Part shown: in pieces, positions 42,825 to 51,736 of the stretch
Layout: every line of letters begins with the position of its first letter
How positions within the stretch are numbered: position 1 is the stretch's first letter
Assembly (NCBI GenBank): GCA_030149295.1
Contig: JASBRV010000102.1
Span: forward strand, 152,159 to 216,158
Origin: Bacteriovoracales bacterium
GTDB taxonomy: Bacteria; Bdellovibrionota; Bacteriovoracia; Bacteriovoracales; Bacteriovoracaceae
Direction: 5' to 3'
DNA length: 64,000 nt
Notes under the pieces: generated by a model
What the model was told of the DNA's origin: nothing
Databases searched by the model: none
The model's input: only the letters and a program-made list of their open reading frames with translations
Made by a program: the position numbers and the translations under genes

Positions 42825-44342
42825 CTATTTTGAAAGCTCTTTTGTCAAAACACCAATAAGATCCTCTGCCTTGAAAGGTTTAACTATCATACCTGAAAGG
42901 TTGAGTTCTTCTCGATCCTTTTGATATTGCTCAAGGCCACTTGAGTCACTCAAATAAAACACTGGAACATTTTGAGAGACTTTTCTCAGCCTACTAACAA
43001 AATTTTTCCCTGAAACACCAGGCATATTAAGATCAGTTACCACGGCATCCACATCATATTTATCAAAAACATCTAGGGCTTCCTCCCCTCCAGTCGATCC
43101 AATAAAAATAAAATTCGTAGGCTCCATGAATTTTTGACAAAGATTTAAAATAGTCACGTCATTATCAACAACTAATATTTTTTTACCATTAACATCATTT
43201 AGCTTCGAAAATATTTCATCATTACTGGCAAAGGAACTGACTTCAATGACGGGCAAAGATAGCTGAAAAAGAGCTCCATCCTTTTGCTCGATATAATCAA
43301 GTGTTCCTTGATGATCTTCTGCTATTTTTCGACAAAGACTAAGACCTAACCCCGTTCCTTGTCCCATTTCTTTCGTGGTAAAAAAGTTCTCAAAAATTTT
43401 AGACTGCAGCTCCGCTTTTATTCCCGGACCATTATCAAAAACCCGAAGATAAAAGAAGTGTTTTTTAAAATCTCGTTCGAGTTCAATGGTTATTTTAGGA
43501 CATTTAACCTCAGTATCTCTTAGAGAGTCATAAGAGTTTTGAATTAGATTAATGAGAATCTGCTCCAATCGAGTTTGATTACCAAGAATAACAGGTGAGT
43601 CTGCTTTAATTCTTTGTTCAACACTGACCTTCCCACTTTCAAGAGTCCCTTGAGTGAGATTAAGAGAATTCTCTACTACCTTTTTAAGGTCTATATATTC
43701 TTTCTTATCTTCAGATCCTTGGTGAAGAAATCCCTTCATACCCGAAATTATGCTTTGAATACGGTTTAAAGCTTCATCAATATTTGTTACACATTGCTCT
43801 ATAACGCTTCTTTGTTCTTCTAGATTCTCATTTTCTAGAGCAAAGCCTAGCAACTCGGTGTTACCACTGGCGACGGTAAGTGGGTTATTGATCTCATGAC
43901 TAATACCCGCCGACAGTTCACCAATCACTCTTACCTTATCCGCTTGGACAACTTGCTGATGGGATTCTTTAAGAAGATTGACTTGTTCTCGATACTTTGA
44001 ATGTAAAGTTTTTTCAACTGAGAAGTCATTAGAAAAAATAACGAATTCATCTTCAGAGATTTTCACCATACGAAAGACAAAAGAATAGTCTTTCTTATTT
44101 AGAGTAAAGTCCTTTTCTTCGCTTATCGAATGACCATTTTCTTGGCAGAGCTTTTTTTGATCACTCCAAAAAGAATCACTAATATGAATGAGTTCATCTA
44201 TCTTAGCCCCACCAATTTTTCGTGGCGGCAATTGTAAAAATGTACTCATAGAAGGATTAAAATAAGTAAGACTCAAGTCTTGTTTTACAATACAGGCGGG
44301 AGAGAGGAGATGATCAAGAACTTCTTCACTAAATGTTGCCAT
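42825..44342 (-). CDS. cytoplasmic hybrid histidine kinase
   Basis: 505 residues without membrane segments. A PAS-type sensor covers about residues 8-115. The dimerisation domain follows with His149 in AGISHEINNPLT. The ATPase domain has ILINLIQNSYDSL, DNGPGI and GTGLGLSLCRK. A C-terminal receiver has phosphorylation site in VVTDLNMPGVSG. All catalytic motifs are intact. Its ATG shares a base with the stop of the STAS gene (TAATG), which ties two-component and partner-switch proteins into one operon. A final HPt protein would be needed for a full relay; one lies at 18.9 kb. Confidence 0.93.
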   Translation of the reverse strand: MATFSEEVLDHLLSPACIVKQDLSLTYFNPSMSTFLQLPPRKIGGAKIDELIHISDSFWSDQKKLCQENGHSISEEKDFTLNKKDYSFVFRMVKISEDEFVIFSNDFSVEKTLHSKYREQVNLLKESHQQVVQADKVRVIGELSAGISHEINNPLTVASGNTELLGFALENENLEEQRSVIEQCVTNIDEALNRIQSIISGMKGFLHQGSEDKKEYIDLKKVVENSLNLTQGTLESGKVSVEQRIKADSPVILGNQTRLEQILINLIQNSYDSLRDTEVKCPKITIELERDFKKHFFYLRVFDNGPGIKAELQSKIFENFFTTKEMGQGTGLGLSLCRKIAEDHQGTLDYIEQKDGALFQLSLPVIEVSSFASNDEIFSKLNDVNGKKILVVDNDVTILNLCQKFMEPTNFIFIGSTGGEEALDVFDKYDVDAVVTDLNMPGVSGKNFVSRLRKVSQNVPVFYLSDSSGLEQYQKDREELNLSGMIVKPFKAEDLIGVLTKELSK

Positions 44343-44821
44343 TATTTCACCTCAGGTAAGAAATGAAAATACTGTTGGGGAAGAGCATCAAAATCCATAC
44401 CGCTCTCACCACAATTTGAGCATTTAACATCACCAGGAGCTTTTCTCTCCACGATTTGATCTGGTCTTAATAAGATATTTTCTTCGTGATCACAGGACTC
44501 ACAAAAGAAGGGAGCATAAAAACTCTCGATCTGAGTACCTTCGGGAAGAAATCCTTTGACCATATTCATCTGTTCAATGATTACCTTCGGGCAATGGCGA
44601 TAAGAAATTTTAGCCGTTTCTGACTTGGGGCTGACAAATGAAATCCAATCTCTAATGCCACAAGAGTTTATGCTTTGAACTTTTTCAAAATCAAAAACGA
44701 TGATTCCTTCTTTAATAGATTCTAATTTTTGAAGATCCATATCCTCATCCATAATTCCTGCTAAGTTTACCGTGGAACGATCTCCTTCTACAGTAATACT
44801 CGTGCTAAATTTTTCACTCAC
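44342..44821 (-). CDS. STAS-domain protein with C-terminal zinc ribbon
   Basis: 159 residues from the GTG at 44821, which follows the upstream stop by 1 nt and has GGGAG 7-8 nt before it; a longer frame reaches 44956 but overlaps the upstream gene by 130 bp. The N-terminal part is an anti-anti-sigma STAS domain: IIVFDFEKVQSINSCGIRDW aligns with the family's DxSG loop, and its Ser is in the place of the phosphorylated Ser of SpoIIAA. The C-terminal 50 residues hold two CxxC pairs (FFCESCD and VKCSNCG) of a zinc ribbon. It is probably the substrate of the kinase and phosphatase domains encoded upstream. Confidence 0.78.
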   Translation of the reverse strand: MSEKFSTSITVEGDRSTVNLAGIMDEDMDLQKLESIKEGIIVFDFEKVQSINSCGIRDWISFVSPKSETAKISYRHCPKVIIEQMNMVKGFLPEGTQIESFYAPFFCESCDHEENILLRPDQIVERKAPGDVKCSNCGESGMDFDALPQQYFHFLPEVK

Positions 44822-44822
44822 T

Positions 44823-47321
44823 TTAAATCTCCCAATAGGAAAACTTTGTCGTTTTTCCTTTAAAATTTTTATATCGTCTTTCTTTTTCAATGATCGCCAA
44901 TATTTTCGTCGACTTACCTGGAACTCTCTCAACAAAGACCTTATTGGTGTTTTCAAAAAGCATCATAAGTCCTAGACCGGCGCCCCCCTCTTTCCACTCT
45001 GGCTCACGACTAGAGAAAGCTCTTGTCAGGGCCTTTCGAAGGCCAGAATACTCTAATGTCCCATTTTGATCCTTCACCATAACCCCAAGGCCATTCTCCC
45101 CTTGGGCAACCGAGACATGGACACCTCTATCTTCTTCAACCACATGATCCAAACTTCTATCTTTTTCAGTAAATCCCTGGTGATAAAGGGCATTACTGAC
45201 AAGCTCAGCTGCAGCTGCCTTTAAAGGTTCAATAGGACTACTAAAGTATCCATCAACATCAAGCTTATTTAAAAGTGCATCCAAAGCACCACTAACGATT
45301 TTTGCATCTGTTAAAGCTACTTCCCCTCGTATCACAAAATTTAAGTTTGAAAATTCTAAACCTTTTTCTTTGAGAATAATCGCTTCTTGCCAATCTTCTT
45401 CAGTTTGATAAATAGACTTTAAAGGATACTCTTTTAGGAGGTCACCATAGACTTGATAATTATCGAGATCTTTTACCAATGCCCTTTCTCCCTCCAAAAT
45501 TTTATAGTTTTTCTGATTTTCTTCTTTGGCAATACTAAGAAGAGTCAGATCATCAGACCATTGGTTTTTCCCAGTAAAGTCTTTTAAATCCTCAAGGATC
45601 GCATTAGATAGACCGTTGAGACCTGTTTGAGAGTAGTCTTCATTAATATAGGAGAGGATTCTTTTAAGAAACCTTCTTTGCCCATATTCCTTGCCTTCAG
45701 AATTGGTCTCCTCTAAAAGCCCATCTGAAAAGAGAATCAAGATATCACTTAAATCAATATGAATGGGATTATCAACGAATTGGGAGTTAAGGGACTCTCC
45801 CAAGCGAGGGCAAATATTTTCCATTAATGGATTAACTTGTGATTTATCAACTTTACCCAAATTTTTTAATGCGCCTTTAATAAGAAGTGGAGCATTATGA
45901 GAAGCATTACAATAAAAACCTTGGCCAGATTTTTTGTTCAAGACCAGTGCAAAGGAGGTCATCTGGATTTTACTACCCATTCGAGCAATCGAATAATTGA
46001 TACTCTTTAAAATAGTACTTGGCGGAAAGTGACTCTTTCCTTCTTCCTCTAATCTCAACTCAATATTGTGAAGGCAACCACTTGCTGTTGCCGTCAGCAG
46101 TGCTGCTGGAACACCATGTCCTGTCGCATCAGCAACCACAAGACTAACCCACTCACCTCTATTAATAATTCCCCACCAGTCTCCCCCACATTCGCTAGCA
46201 GATTCATAGTAAGAATAAAGAGAAAAGGGGCTCAGAGTGGTTTTTTCTTGTGGAATAAAACTTTCTTGAACCAGTTTTGCGACCTCAACTTCTTTTTCAA
46301 GGCGCGCCTTATCTTTCATCTCCTCAATATAGGAAAGAATATCTGAACCCATTTTTTTAAAAGTCTTGGCGAGGGATCCAATCTCATCGTGGGCCTTAAC
46401 TTCAAACTCAGTTTCAAAATGTCCCTGTGCATAAGCGAGAGAAGCTTCATGCAGACTGGCCAAACCTTTGGTCATCCTTCTCGAAAGAAGAACCCCAACA
46501 AAAATCGTAAGCCCGAGAATCAATCCTGAAAAATAAAGACTTTGATCCCTTAAAAAACTACTCGCTTGATAAATCAATCCCTCATTTACCAAAGTCGTTA
46601 CATAGGATTCCTTAGCAACCTTTGCGCGATAACTGAGAAAACCTTCTCCACGCCATTTTTTACTTACAACTCGATCTACATGTTCAAAGGTTTGATCTTT
46701 AATTTCAGAAAGCATTGAGGCGGGACCAACGGTTTCATCGGATACTTGAAAAAAATGATGATAATGAGGTGAATCCCCAGCTTCAATAGGCCCTAATTGA
46801 AAACGAGCAAGGTAGGTAATATTATTGGTTTTTAAACTCTCACTAAGAAAATAAATATTTTCCTGTCTATTAAGTTCAAGCCGAGAAGATGACTCTCTCC
46901 ATTTTTCCTTGTCTCTTCTCAGCCATAGTTTTTTTTCAAGTTGGTTCTGAGCCTGGAAAACATCATTTTCTAAATAAACAATTAATTCTCCCTTATCTCT
47001 AGACCAAGCGGAAAAACTAATCAGCCTATCATTCTTATTAAAAATGGATTTAAGGAACTCTTGTTTAAATTCTCCTCCCTTAAAATTTGTGTCCACTACC
47101 TGTGCCAGTAGAGCTAGTGATCTCGAGTTTTCATTAAGAGTTTGCTTGACTTGTTCTTGATACGACTTACCAGCATTAAGGGTTGCCTCGTAAAGAGTAG
47201 CGGCTTTATCTTCATTGAATAAGTCCGCTGCAAAAGAAATTATCAAAAAAACAGTCAACAAAAGAAGAAGGACATTAGTGCTAATAATTTTCCACTTCAA
47301 AGGAAAAGAAATACTTCCCAT
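44823..47321 (-). CDS. membrane PP2C phosphatase fused to a GHKL kinase domain
   Basis: 832 residues in order: membrane helix (about 13-32), extracytoplasmic sensor of about 230 residues, second helix (about 263-283) and HAMP (to about 335). Next is a SpoIIE/RsbU-type PP2C phosphatase (about 360-600, with ECGGDWWG, VADATGHGVPAALL, FSDGLLEETN and WSDDLTLL), a linker, and a GHKL ATPase of RsbW type (about 680-815, with AAAAELVSNALYHQG and GGAGLGL). Metal and ATP motifs look intact. One polypeptide could thus both dephosphorylate and phosphorylate the STAS protein next door, switching under control of the outside sensor. It is the first gene of the operon. Confidence 0.88.
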   Translation of the reverse strand: MGSISFPLKWKIISTNVLLLLLTVFLIISFAADLFNEDKAATLYEATLNAGKSYQEQVKQTLNENSRSLALLAQVVDTNFKGGEFKQEFLKSIFNKNDRLISFSAWSRDKGELIVYLENDVFQAQNQLEKKLWLRRDKEKWRESSSRLELNRQENIYFLSESLKTNNITYLARFQLGPIEAGDSPHYHHFFQVSDETVGPASMLSEIKDQTFEHVDRVVSKKWRGEGFLSYRAKVAKESYVTTLVNEGLIYQASSFLRDQSLYFSGLILGLTIFVGVLLSRRMTKGLASLHEASLAYAQGHFETEFEVKAHDEIGSLAKTFKKMGSDILSYIEEMKDKARLEKEVEVAKLVQESFIPQEKTTLSPFSLYSYYESASECGGDWWGIINRGEWVSLVVADATGHGVPAALLTATASGCLHNIELRLEEEGKSHFPPSTILKSINYSIARMGSKIQMTSFALVLNKKSGQGFYCNASHNAPLLIKGALKNLGKVDKSQVNPLMENICPRLGESLNSQFVDNPIHIDLSDILILFSDGLLEETNSEGKEYGQRRFLKRILSYINEDYSQTGLNGLSNAILEDLKDFTGKNQWSDDLTLLSIAKEENQKNYKILEGERALVKDLDNYQVYGDLLKEYPLKSIYQTEEDWQEAIILKEKGLEFSNLNFVIRGEVALTDAKIVSGALDALLNKLDVDGYFSSPIEPLKAAAAELVSNALYHQGFTEKDRSLDHVVEEDRGVHVSVAQGENGLGVMVKDQNGTLEYSGLRKALTRAFSSREPEWKEGGAGLGLMMLFENTNKVFVERVPGKSTKILAIIEKERRYKNFKGKTTKFSYWEI

Positions 47322-47475
47322 AGGTTAATGCCCTTTAGTTAAGACTCTGGTAAAATGATTTTAAATCATAATACGGTGAAGAAAAAGGAATAGCCGCATC
47401 AAAACCGACAATAACACTCGGGAAAGTTTTTCAGTTTCACACTCCCTATTCCAAGGGGACTCTCTTCTTATTTTG

Positions 47476-50466
47476 ATGGCCAGCCTTTTGATATTTTCGT
47501 GTCTTTACTTTCTTTATTTTCGTGTTGATAAAAATCTAAACTCTCTTGAAAATAGCATCGCCCAAATTGCTGACTTTGATAAAACAGTCAAACTCAAAAA
47601 AAGAGAAATCTTCACTTGGATTAATGCCACAAACGGACAGGGACTAAGGGGCGGCGATAAGCTTTACACCCATAAAGAGTCACGAGCTTCCATAAAGTTT
47701 AACAGTGGAGACATTCTTAACCTGAGCCCCTTATCCTTGATTGAAATTCAAGAAGGCCTTCAAGGAGTAAAACTAGAAAAAGGAAGTTTTACGGCCACAT
47801 TGGGAAAAGGTAATAAACCAATTACCTTAATTTTAGGAGAACGCTCTTTTAGTCTCAATGGTAAGGACTCAAAGGTCAGAATAGAAAGGACAGGAAAGAA
47901 AGCCACTGTCACAGTGCTCAAAGGAGAGGTTGAGTTAAAAGGTAGGGACGAAAAAATCCAATCTTCATCTTTTGACCTCAACGAAGAGTCGAATCTCACT
48001 GATTTAAAAATAAAAGGCTTTTCTTATGAACTTAATCCCCTTTTTAAGACCAATCATAAAATCATCAACGGAGAGAGTATCTCTTTTGCTTGGAAGGCCA
48101 ACACCTCTGAGAGGGCCAATCCCCAACTTCTCATCAAGCACGGTGAAAAGGTCTATACCCAGCCACTTAATGAACCCCAGATTTTTTTAAAATCCTCTGG
48201 TCATTATGTGCTGCAAATCATCGATGACCTCAAACAAATTTCTCCCGTGATTGACCTCCATCTCAAAGTACTTCCTCTTGCCAAAGTAAGAATCCCCCCT
48301 GAAAAAGGTCCTCTCTTTTCGGGTCTTCCCCTTACCTTTGAAATTAGCTCTCTTTACCCAACAAAACTCTCCCTGCAAAAAAAAGAGGGAGCCTTACTAC
48401 TTAGCAAAGACTTACCTCATACAGAAAATAGCCTGGATTTTAAAAGATTTACTCTCAAACTAAAGGAAGCTCTTGATCCAGGAAAATACCAATTGGTGAT
48501 ATCTCCCCAGAATAAGGTTCACGAAGACTTAAAGGTCATCCAAGATATTGAAATCAAGCCACCGCCAACTCTATCTCCTCCCCAACTCAGCTCTACTCAA
48601 AAGGAATTTATTTTCTATGGCAAAGATCCAAAGCCTATTGTTTTCAAGTGGCAAGGAACAAATCCTCCATACAAAAGTAAGATTCTTGAAACATACACCC
48701 TAAAAATCTCTTCTTCCCGGGAAGATTTTCAATTCACAAAGATAGAGGCCCTCTCCTTTTCATGGACTCCCCCGTTGACGAAAGAAAAGACTCAATTCCA
48801 ATGGCGTGTGAGGGCCAAACAAAAACCATTCCAATCTGTCTTTTCAAATCCATTAAACTTCACCATTACAACCCTCAGTAACCTTGAAGTCTTTCCTATG
48901 ACCGGAGCCGTAGTCGAACTTGAAAAGCCCCAACAAGAGGTGACTTTCGAGTGGGAAAGGGCAAAGGGTCAAGGATACCTCCTAGAAGTATCGAAAGATC
49001 CATCTTTCAAAAAAACAGTCATCACCAAAAAGACAGCAAAGAATAGGGAAAACCTTATCCTTCCTGAAGCTGGAGTTTATTATTGGCGTAGCCGATTTAT
49101 CGATGAGACAGGTGAGATGAAGCTAGGTAGACCAACTCAGATCACCATAAAACCCGCCCCTCCACCAGAGCCTCTCAAAATTGAGAAAGAGCAAAAAATT
49201 AAACTCAAAAGAAAGAAGACATCTTCCCTCTTTTTTTCTTCTCCCAGGATGACTCTCGCCCATCTTTTACTTAAAAAAGCCATAGCATTTACTCATGCTA
49301 ACAGCGAAGAATTTGAAGCGACCATCACCTGGCCTTCAGAGCGCCTAGCAAAGTCCTATATTCTTAGGGTGATGAAAGGTGAAAAACTCCTTTTTGAAAT
49401 TGAGAGCGAAAAACCTGAATATCGATGGAAAGAAGCACGCCCCGGAACCTACCAGTATGAGGTCGCCATTATTGATTATTGGCAGCGCCAAGGAGACTTT
49501 TCCAACAAAGGAGAGCTCATCCTAATCGCTCCAGAAAAGGAAAAAAAAGAAATTCAACTTATCAGCCCTGCCCATAAGAGAGAGCTGCGTTTTGAAAAAA
49601 CCATTTTTGAGTTTAATTCCCCTCTTTCAAAAGAGAGCACCATGGAATTTTCTCAAAATCTAGATTTTAAAAATCCTGTCATCAGCATTCCTTTGGCCAG
49701 TGGAAAGAGGGAAATTTCACTCAACACACCTGCTATCGCTCGAAAAGCAAAGGGCCAAAGTCTCTACTGGCGAGTTCGCCAAGGAAGGGGAAAGAACCTT
49801 ATAAAAAGTAAGCGACGCCTCATCTCCTTTCACCCCTCTCTTCTTAAAAAAGAAAGAAGAAAGGGAAAATCATCTGATAAGCTCTCCTATGGTGATTTTG
49901 AAATTTTTCAAACGACAACCCAAACCAGCTATGAGCAACTAAATCCCGGTGCCACTATAAGCGCAAGCGGTATGACCATGCTTCATATGGGTATCCAGTG
50001 GAGTGGAAGAAGCATTGATATTCCTCTTGCCATCAGTTTAGAGCGAGGTCAGGGGGCGGCCTTCGAAGAGCTCGATTACAACCAAACACGGGCCCAAATT
50101 TTTTATGAGTTTTACGGCTATCTCTTTGATTTGCCCTGGATTCAAAAGTACGGAGTTGAATATCAAATCCAAACCTTCTTTCTGGAGCAAAGGGCTAGCC
50201 TAGAAAGCGAAGAAGTGGGACTCTTTTTAGGATCGACCATTCAAGAGCTTGAGTTGGGGGAAAATTCTCTCCTTTCCCTAAAGCTCGCTGCAGGCCAAGG
50301 CCTAAATTACGCCCTTCAATACCGCCACTCCTTATTTCACTTGTGGTCTTATGAGTTTTCTCTAGGCCTTTTCTATGAAGGTCTTAAAGTCACTGGAGAA
50401 GCTAGTGATTATGAAAAGGATATCACCCGCACCAACCTAGGCCTTACCTGGTTCCTCACTTTCTAA
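47476..50466 (+). CDS. large FecR-domain surface protein with Ig-like repeats
   Basis: 996 residues from the ATG at 47476; a TTG just before it is possible and no good ribosome-binding site is seen. An N-terminal membrane helix (about 2-16) anchors it or serves as a signal peptide. A FecR-type domain follows at about 45-165 (GLRGGDKLYTHKESRASIKF, VKLEKGSFTATLG). The middle holds several fibronectin-III-like segments, recognisable by repeated VTFEWERAKG and IVFKWQGTN openings and SKDPSFKK turns. The last 160 residues are beta-strand-rich and end TWFLTF, like an outer-membrane barrel. There is no FecI sigma factor nearby, so a regulatory FecR role is unlikely. Confidence 0.72.
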   Translation: MASLLIFSCLYFLYFRVDKNLNSLENSIAQIADFDKTVKLKKREIFTWINATNGQGLRGGDKLYTHKESRASIKFNSGDILNLSPLSLIEIQEGLQGVKLEKGSFTATLGKGNKPITLILGERSFSLNGKDSKVRIERTGKKATVTVLKGEVELKGRDEKIQSSSFDLNEESNLTDLKIKGFSYELNPLFKTNHKIINGESISFAWKANTSERANPQLLIKHGEKVYTQPLNEPQIFLKSSGHYVLQIIDDLKQISPVIDLHLKVLPLAKVRIPPEKGPLFSGLPLTFEISSLYPTKLSLQKKEGALLLSKDLPHTENSLDFKRFTLKLKEALDPGKYQLVISPQNKVHEDLKVIQDIEIKPPPTLSPPQLSSTQKEFIFYGKDPKPIVFKWQGTNPPYKSKILETYTLKISSSREDFQFTKIEALSFSWTPPLTKEKTQFQWRVRAKQKPFQSVFSNPLNFTITTLSNLEVFPMTGAVVELEKPQQEVTFEWERAKGQGYLLEVSKDPSFKKTVITKKTAKNRENLILPEAGVYYWRSRFIDETGEMKLGRPTQITIKPAPPPEPLKIEKEQKIKLKRKKTSSLFFSSPRMTLAHLLLKKAIAFTHANSEEFEATITWPSERLAKSYILRVMKGEKLLFEIESEKPEYRWKEARPGTYQYEVAIIDYWQRQGDFSNKGELILIAPEKEKKEIQLISPAHKRELRFEKTIFEFNSPLSKESTMEFSQNLDFKNPVISIPLASGKREISLNTPAIARKAKGQSLYWRVRQGRGKNLIKSKRRLISFHPSLLKKERRKGKSSDKLSYGDFEIFQTTTQTSYEQLNPGATISASGMTMLHMGIQWSGRSIDIPLAISLERGQGAAFEELDYNQTRAQIFYEFYGYLFDLPWIQKYGVEYQIQTFFLEQRASLESEEVGLFLGSTIQELELGENSLLSLKLAAGQGLNYALQYRHSLFHLWSYEFSLGLFYEGLKVTGEASDYEKDITRTNLGLTWFLTF

Positions 50467-51686
50467 AGTGCGTGATACCTTTTACGGACACCGCATCGAA
50501 AAGCAGCACCAAGGAGAAAACCAAAAAGAAGAGTTAGCAATCCGTGTACGCCTAAGCCACCAAGACCTCCAGACCCAAAGGAGCTATCATCATCATGATC
50601 GATAAAAGCAATTGACCCACAACTAACATCCCCATCGTACTCCCTTTTTTCAGGCAAACTTAAAGCACCAACGGTATTCACAACTGCCGAAGGTGTAATC
50701 GTTCCTGTGAGAGATATGGATCCGTTACTGTCATCTATGCGAATACGCCCGTTACCACCATTACCGCCATCGCCACCACTTTCAGTACAATCACCTCCGC
50801 CACCACCGCTTGCTTGCAAAGTACCAGAAATGGAAATCTCTCCTAAGGCCTGAAGCCAAATGGCCCCACCGGAGCCACCACCACCGCAGCCACCATCATT
50901 ATTATCTCCCCCAGAGTTCACCCCAAGGCTTCCGGCACCACCGTTTGCGCTAATTGTTCCACTAATAGAGATAGTTCCCCCAGCAACTATTCTTATGGCC
51001 CCACCGCCGCCGCCGCCAGCACCACCGGGAGTGTCAGGGTTTCCATTGATTTCACCAAAGCCACCAGCACCACCACCTGAGCCACCAACAAAGGAAACAT
51101 CCCAATTAGATGAAGTCCCATAGGCAGCTGGAGCTACACCTCCTGCCCCAGGAGTTGTTCCCCCGTCCCCTAGACCTGCAGAGCCGTTAACACCTACGCT
51201 TCCAAAAGAACCACCCGAACCACCTCCACCTGCGGTAGCACTAAAGGAGGTCACATCATCTCCACCACGACCTCCAAGACCGGCGCCACTTCCGCTTCCG
51301 TTATTATCAGATACCCCATCACCACAGGAGCTAAATGGATTACAGCGACCACCGCTTGAGCCACCAGCCCCACCGATCCCCCCGCTAGCACCAGTAGCAT
51401 TAGCACCGGAAGCCGTTCCACTTGAATTGGGAGGAGTGGTTCCATTTAAAGCAAGAGTCCCGGAGATAATTGCATCATCCATAACTCTGATTACAACAGG
51501 ATCTCCCCCTACCCCGGTATATAGGTTTGATAGGTCACTGGTTAAATTTAAAGACTGGCAATCATAACTTCGGCGCGCACTTGTGAATGTGGAGTCATCG
51601 CAAACTCCATCACTGCCATCTCCTGTATCAACACCACAGGAAGCGAAGAAGAGAATTACATAAAAGAGGGTGAGTTTTTTTATCAC
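50463..51686 (-). CDS. glycine-rich lipoprotein with C-terminal sorting-like tail
   Basis: 407 residues. The N-terminus has a signal peptide ending ILFFASC (Cys17), a probable lipobox. The middle is glycine/serine-rich low-complexity sequence with repeats such as GGTISISGTISANGGAG. The last 35 residues form a tripartite tail: Gly-rich GSGGLGGLG, a hydrophobic helix (LLTLLFGFLLGAAF) and a basic end RKR. This resembles GlyGly-CTERM or related protein-sorting signals that are cleaved by a rhombosortase-type protease; none is encoded in the window. It starts with GTG inside a 9-bp hairpin, 50 nt after the collagen-like gene. It is expected on the cell surface. Confidence 0.7.
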   Translation of the reverse strand: MIKKLTLFYVILFFASCGVDTGDGSDGVCDDSTFTSARRSYDCQSLNLTSDLSNLYTGVGGDPVVIRVMDDAIISGTLALNGTTPPNSSGTASGANATGASGGIGGAGGSSGGRCNPFSSCGDGVSDNNGSGSGAGLGGRGGDDVTSFSATAGGGGSGGSFGSVGVNGSAGLGDGGTTPGAGGVAPAAYGTSSNWDVSFVGGSGGGAGGFGEINGNPDTPGGAGGGGGGAIRIVAGGTISISGTISANGGAGSLGVNSGGDNNDGGCGGGGSGGAIWLQALGEISISGTLQASGGGGGDCTESGGDGGNGGNGRIRIDDSNGSISLTGTITPSAVVNTVGALSLPEKREYDGDVSCGSIAFIDHDDDSSFGSGGLGGLGVHGLLTLLFGFLLGAAFRCGVRKRYHAL

Positions 51687-51691
51687 CCTCT
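51665..51691 (-). promoter_or_regulatory. hairpin covering the start codon of the glycine-rich gene
   Basis: AGAGGGTGA (51691-51683, minus strand) pairs perfectly with TCACCCTCT (51673-51665) around a 9-nt loop. The first arm contains the GTG start at 51686 and its purine-rich leader, the second falls in codons 5-7, and TTT follows. The structure could hide the start from ribosomes or stop some transcripts. The pairing is direct; the role is inference. The remaining bases to 51736 show nothing else. Confidence 0.45.
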
Positions 51692-51736
51692 CATGTTAAA
51701 GATTTTAGATGGTAATGACTATGGCGTAATGACCGA

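Noticed and set aside
48886..49300. FecR/FecI regulatory pair for the large FecR-domain protein
   Set aside because: No sigma factor gene is adjacent, the protein is far too long for a FecR anti-sigma factor and has Ig-like and barrel-like parts.
50860..51445. Open frames opposite and beside the glycine-rich gene, with proline-rich products
   Set aside because: They are by-products of GC-rich glycine codons read on the other strand or in another frame; they have no ribosome-binding site and the lipoprotein frame explains the region.
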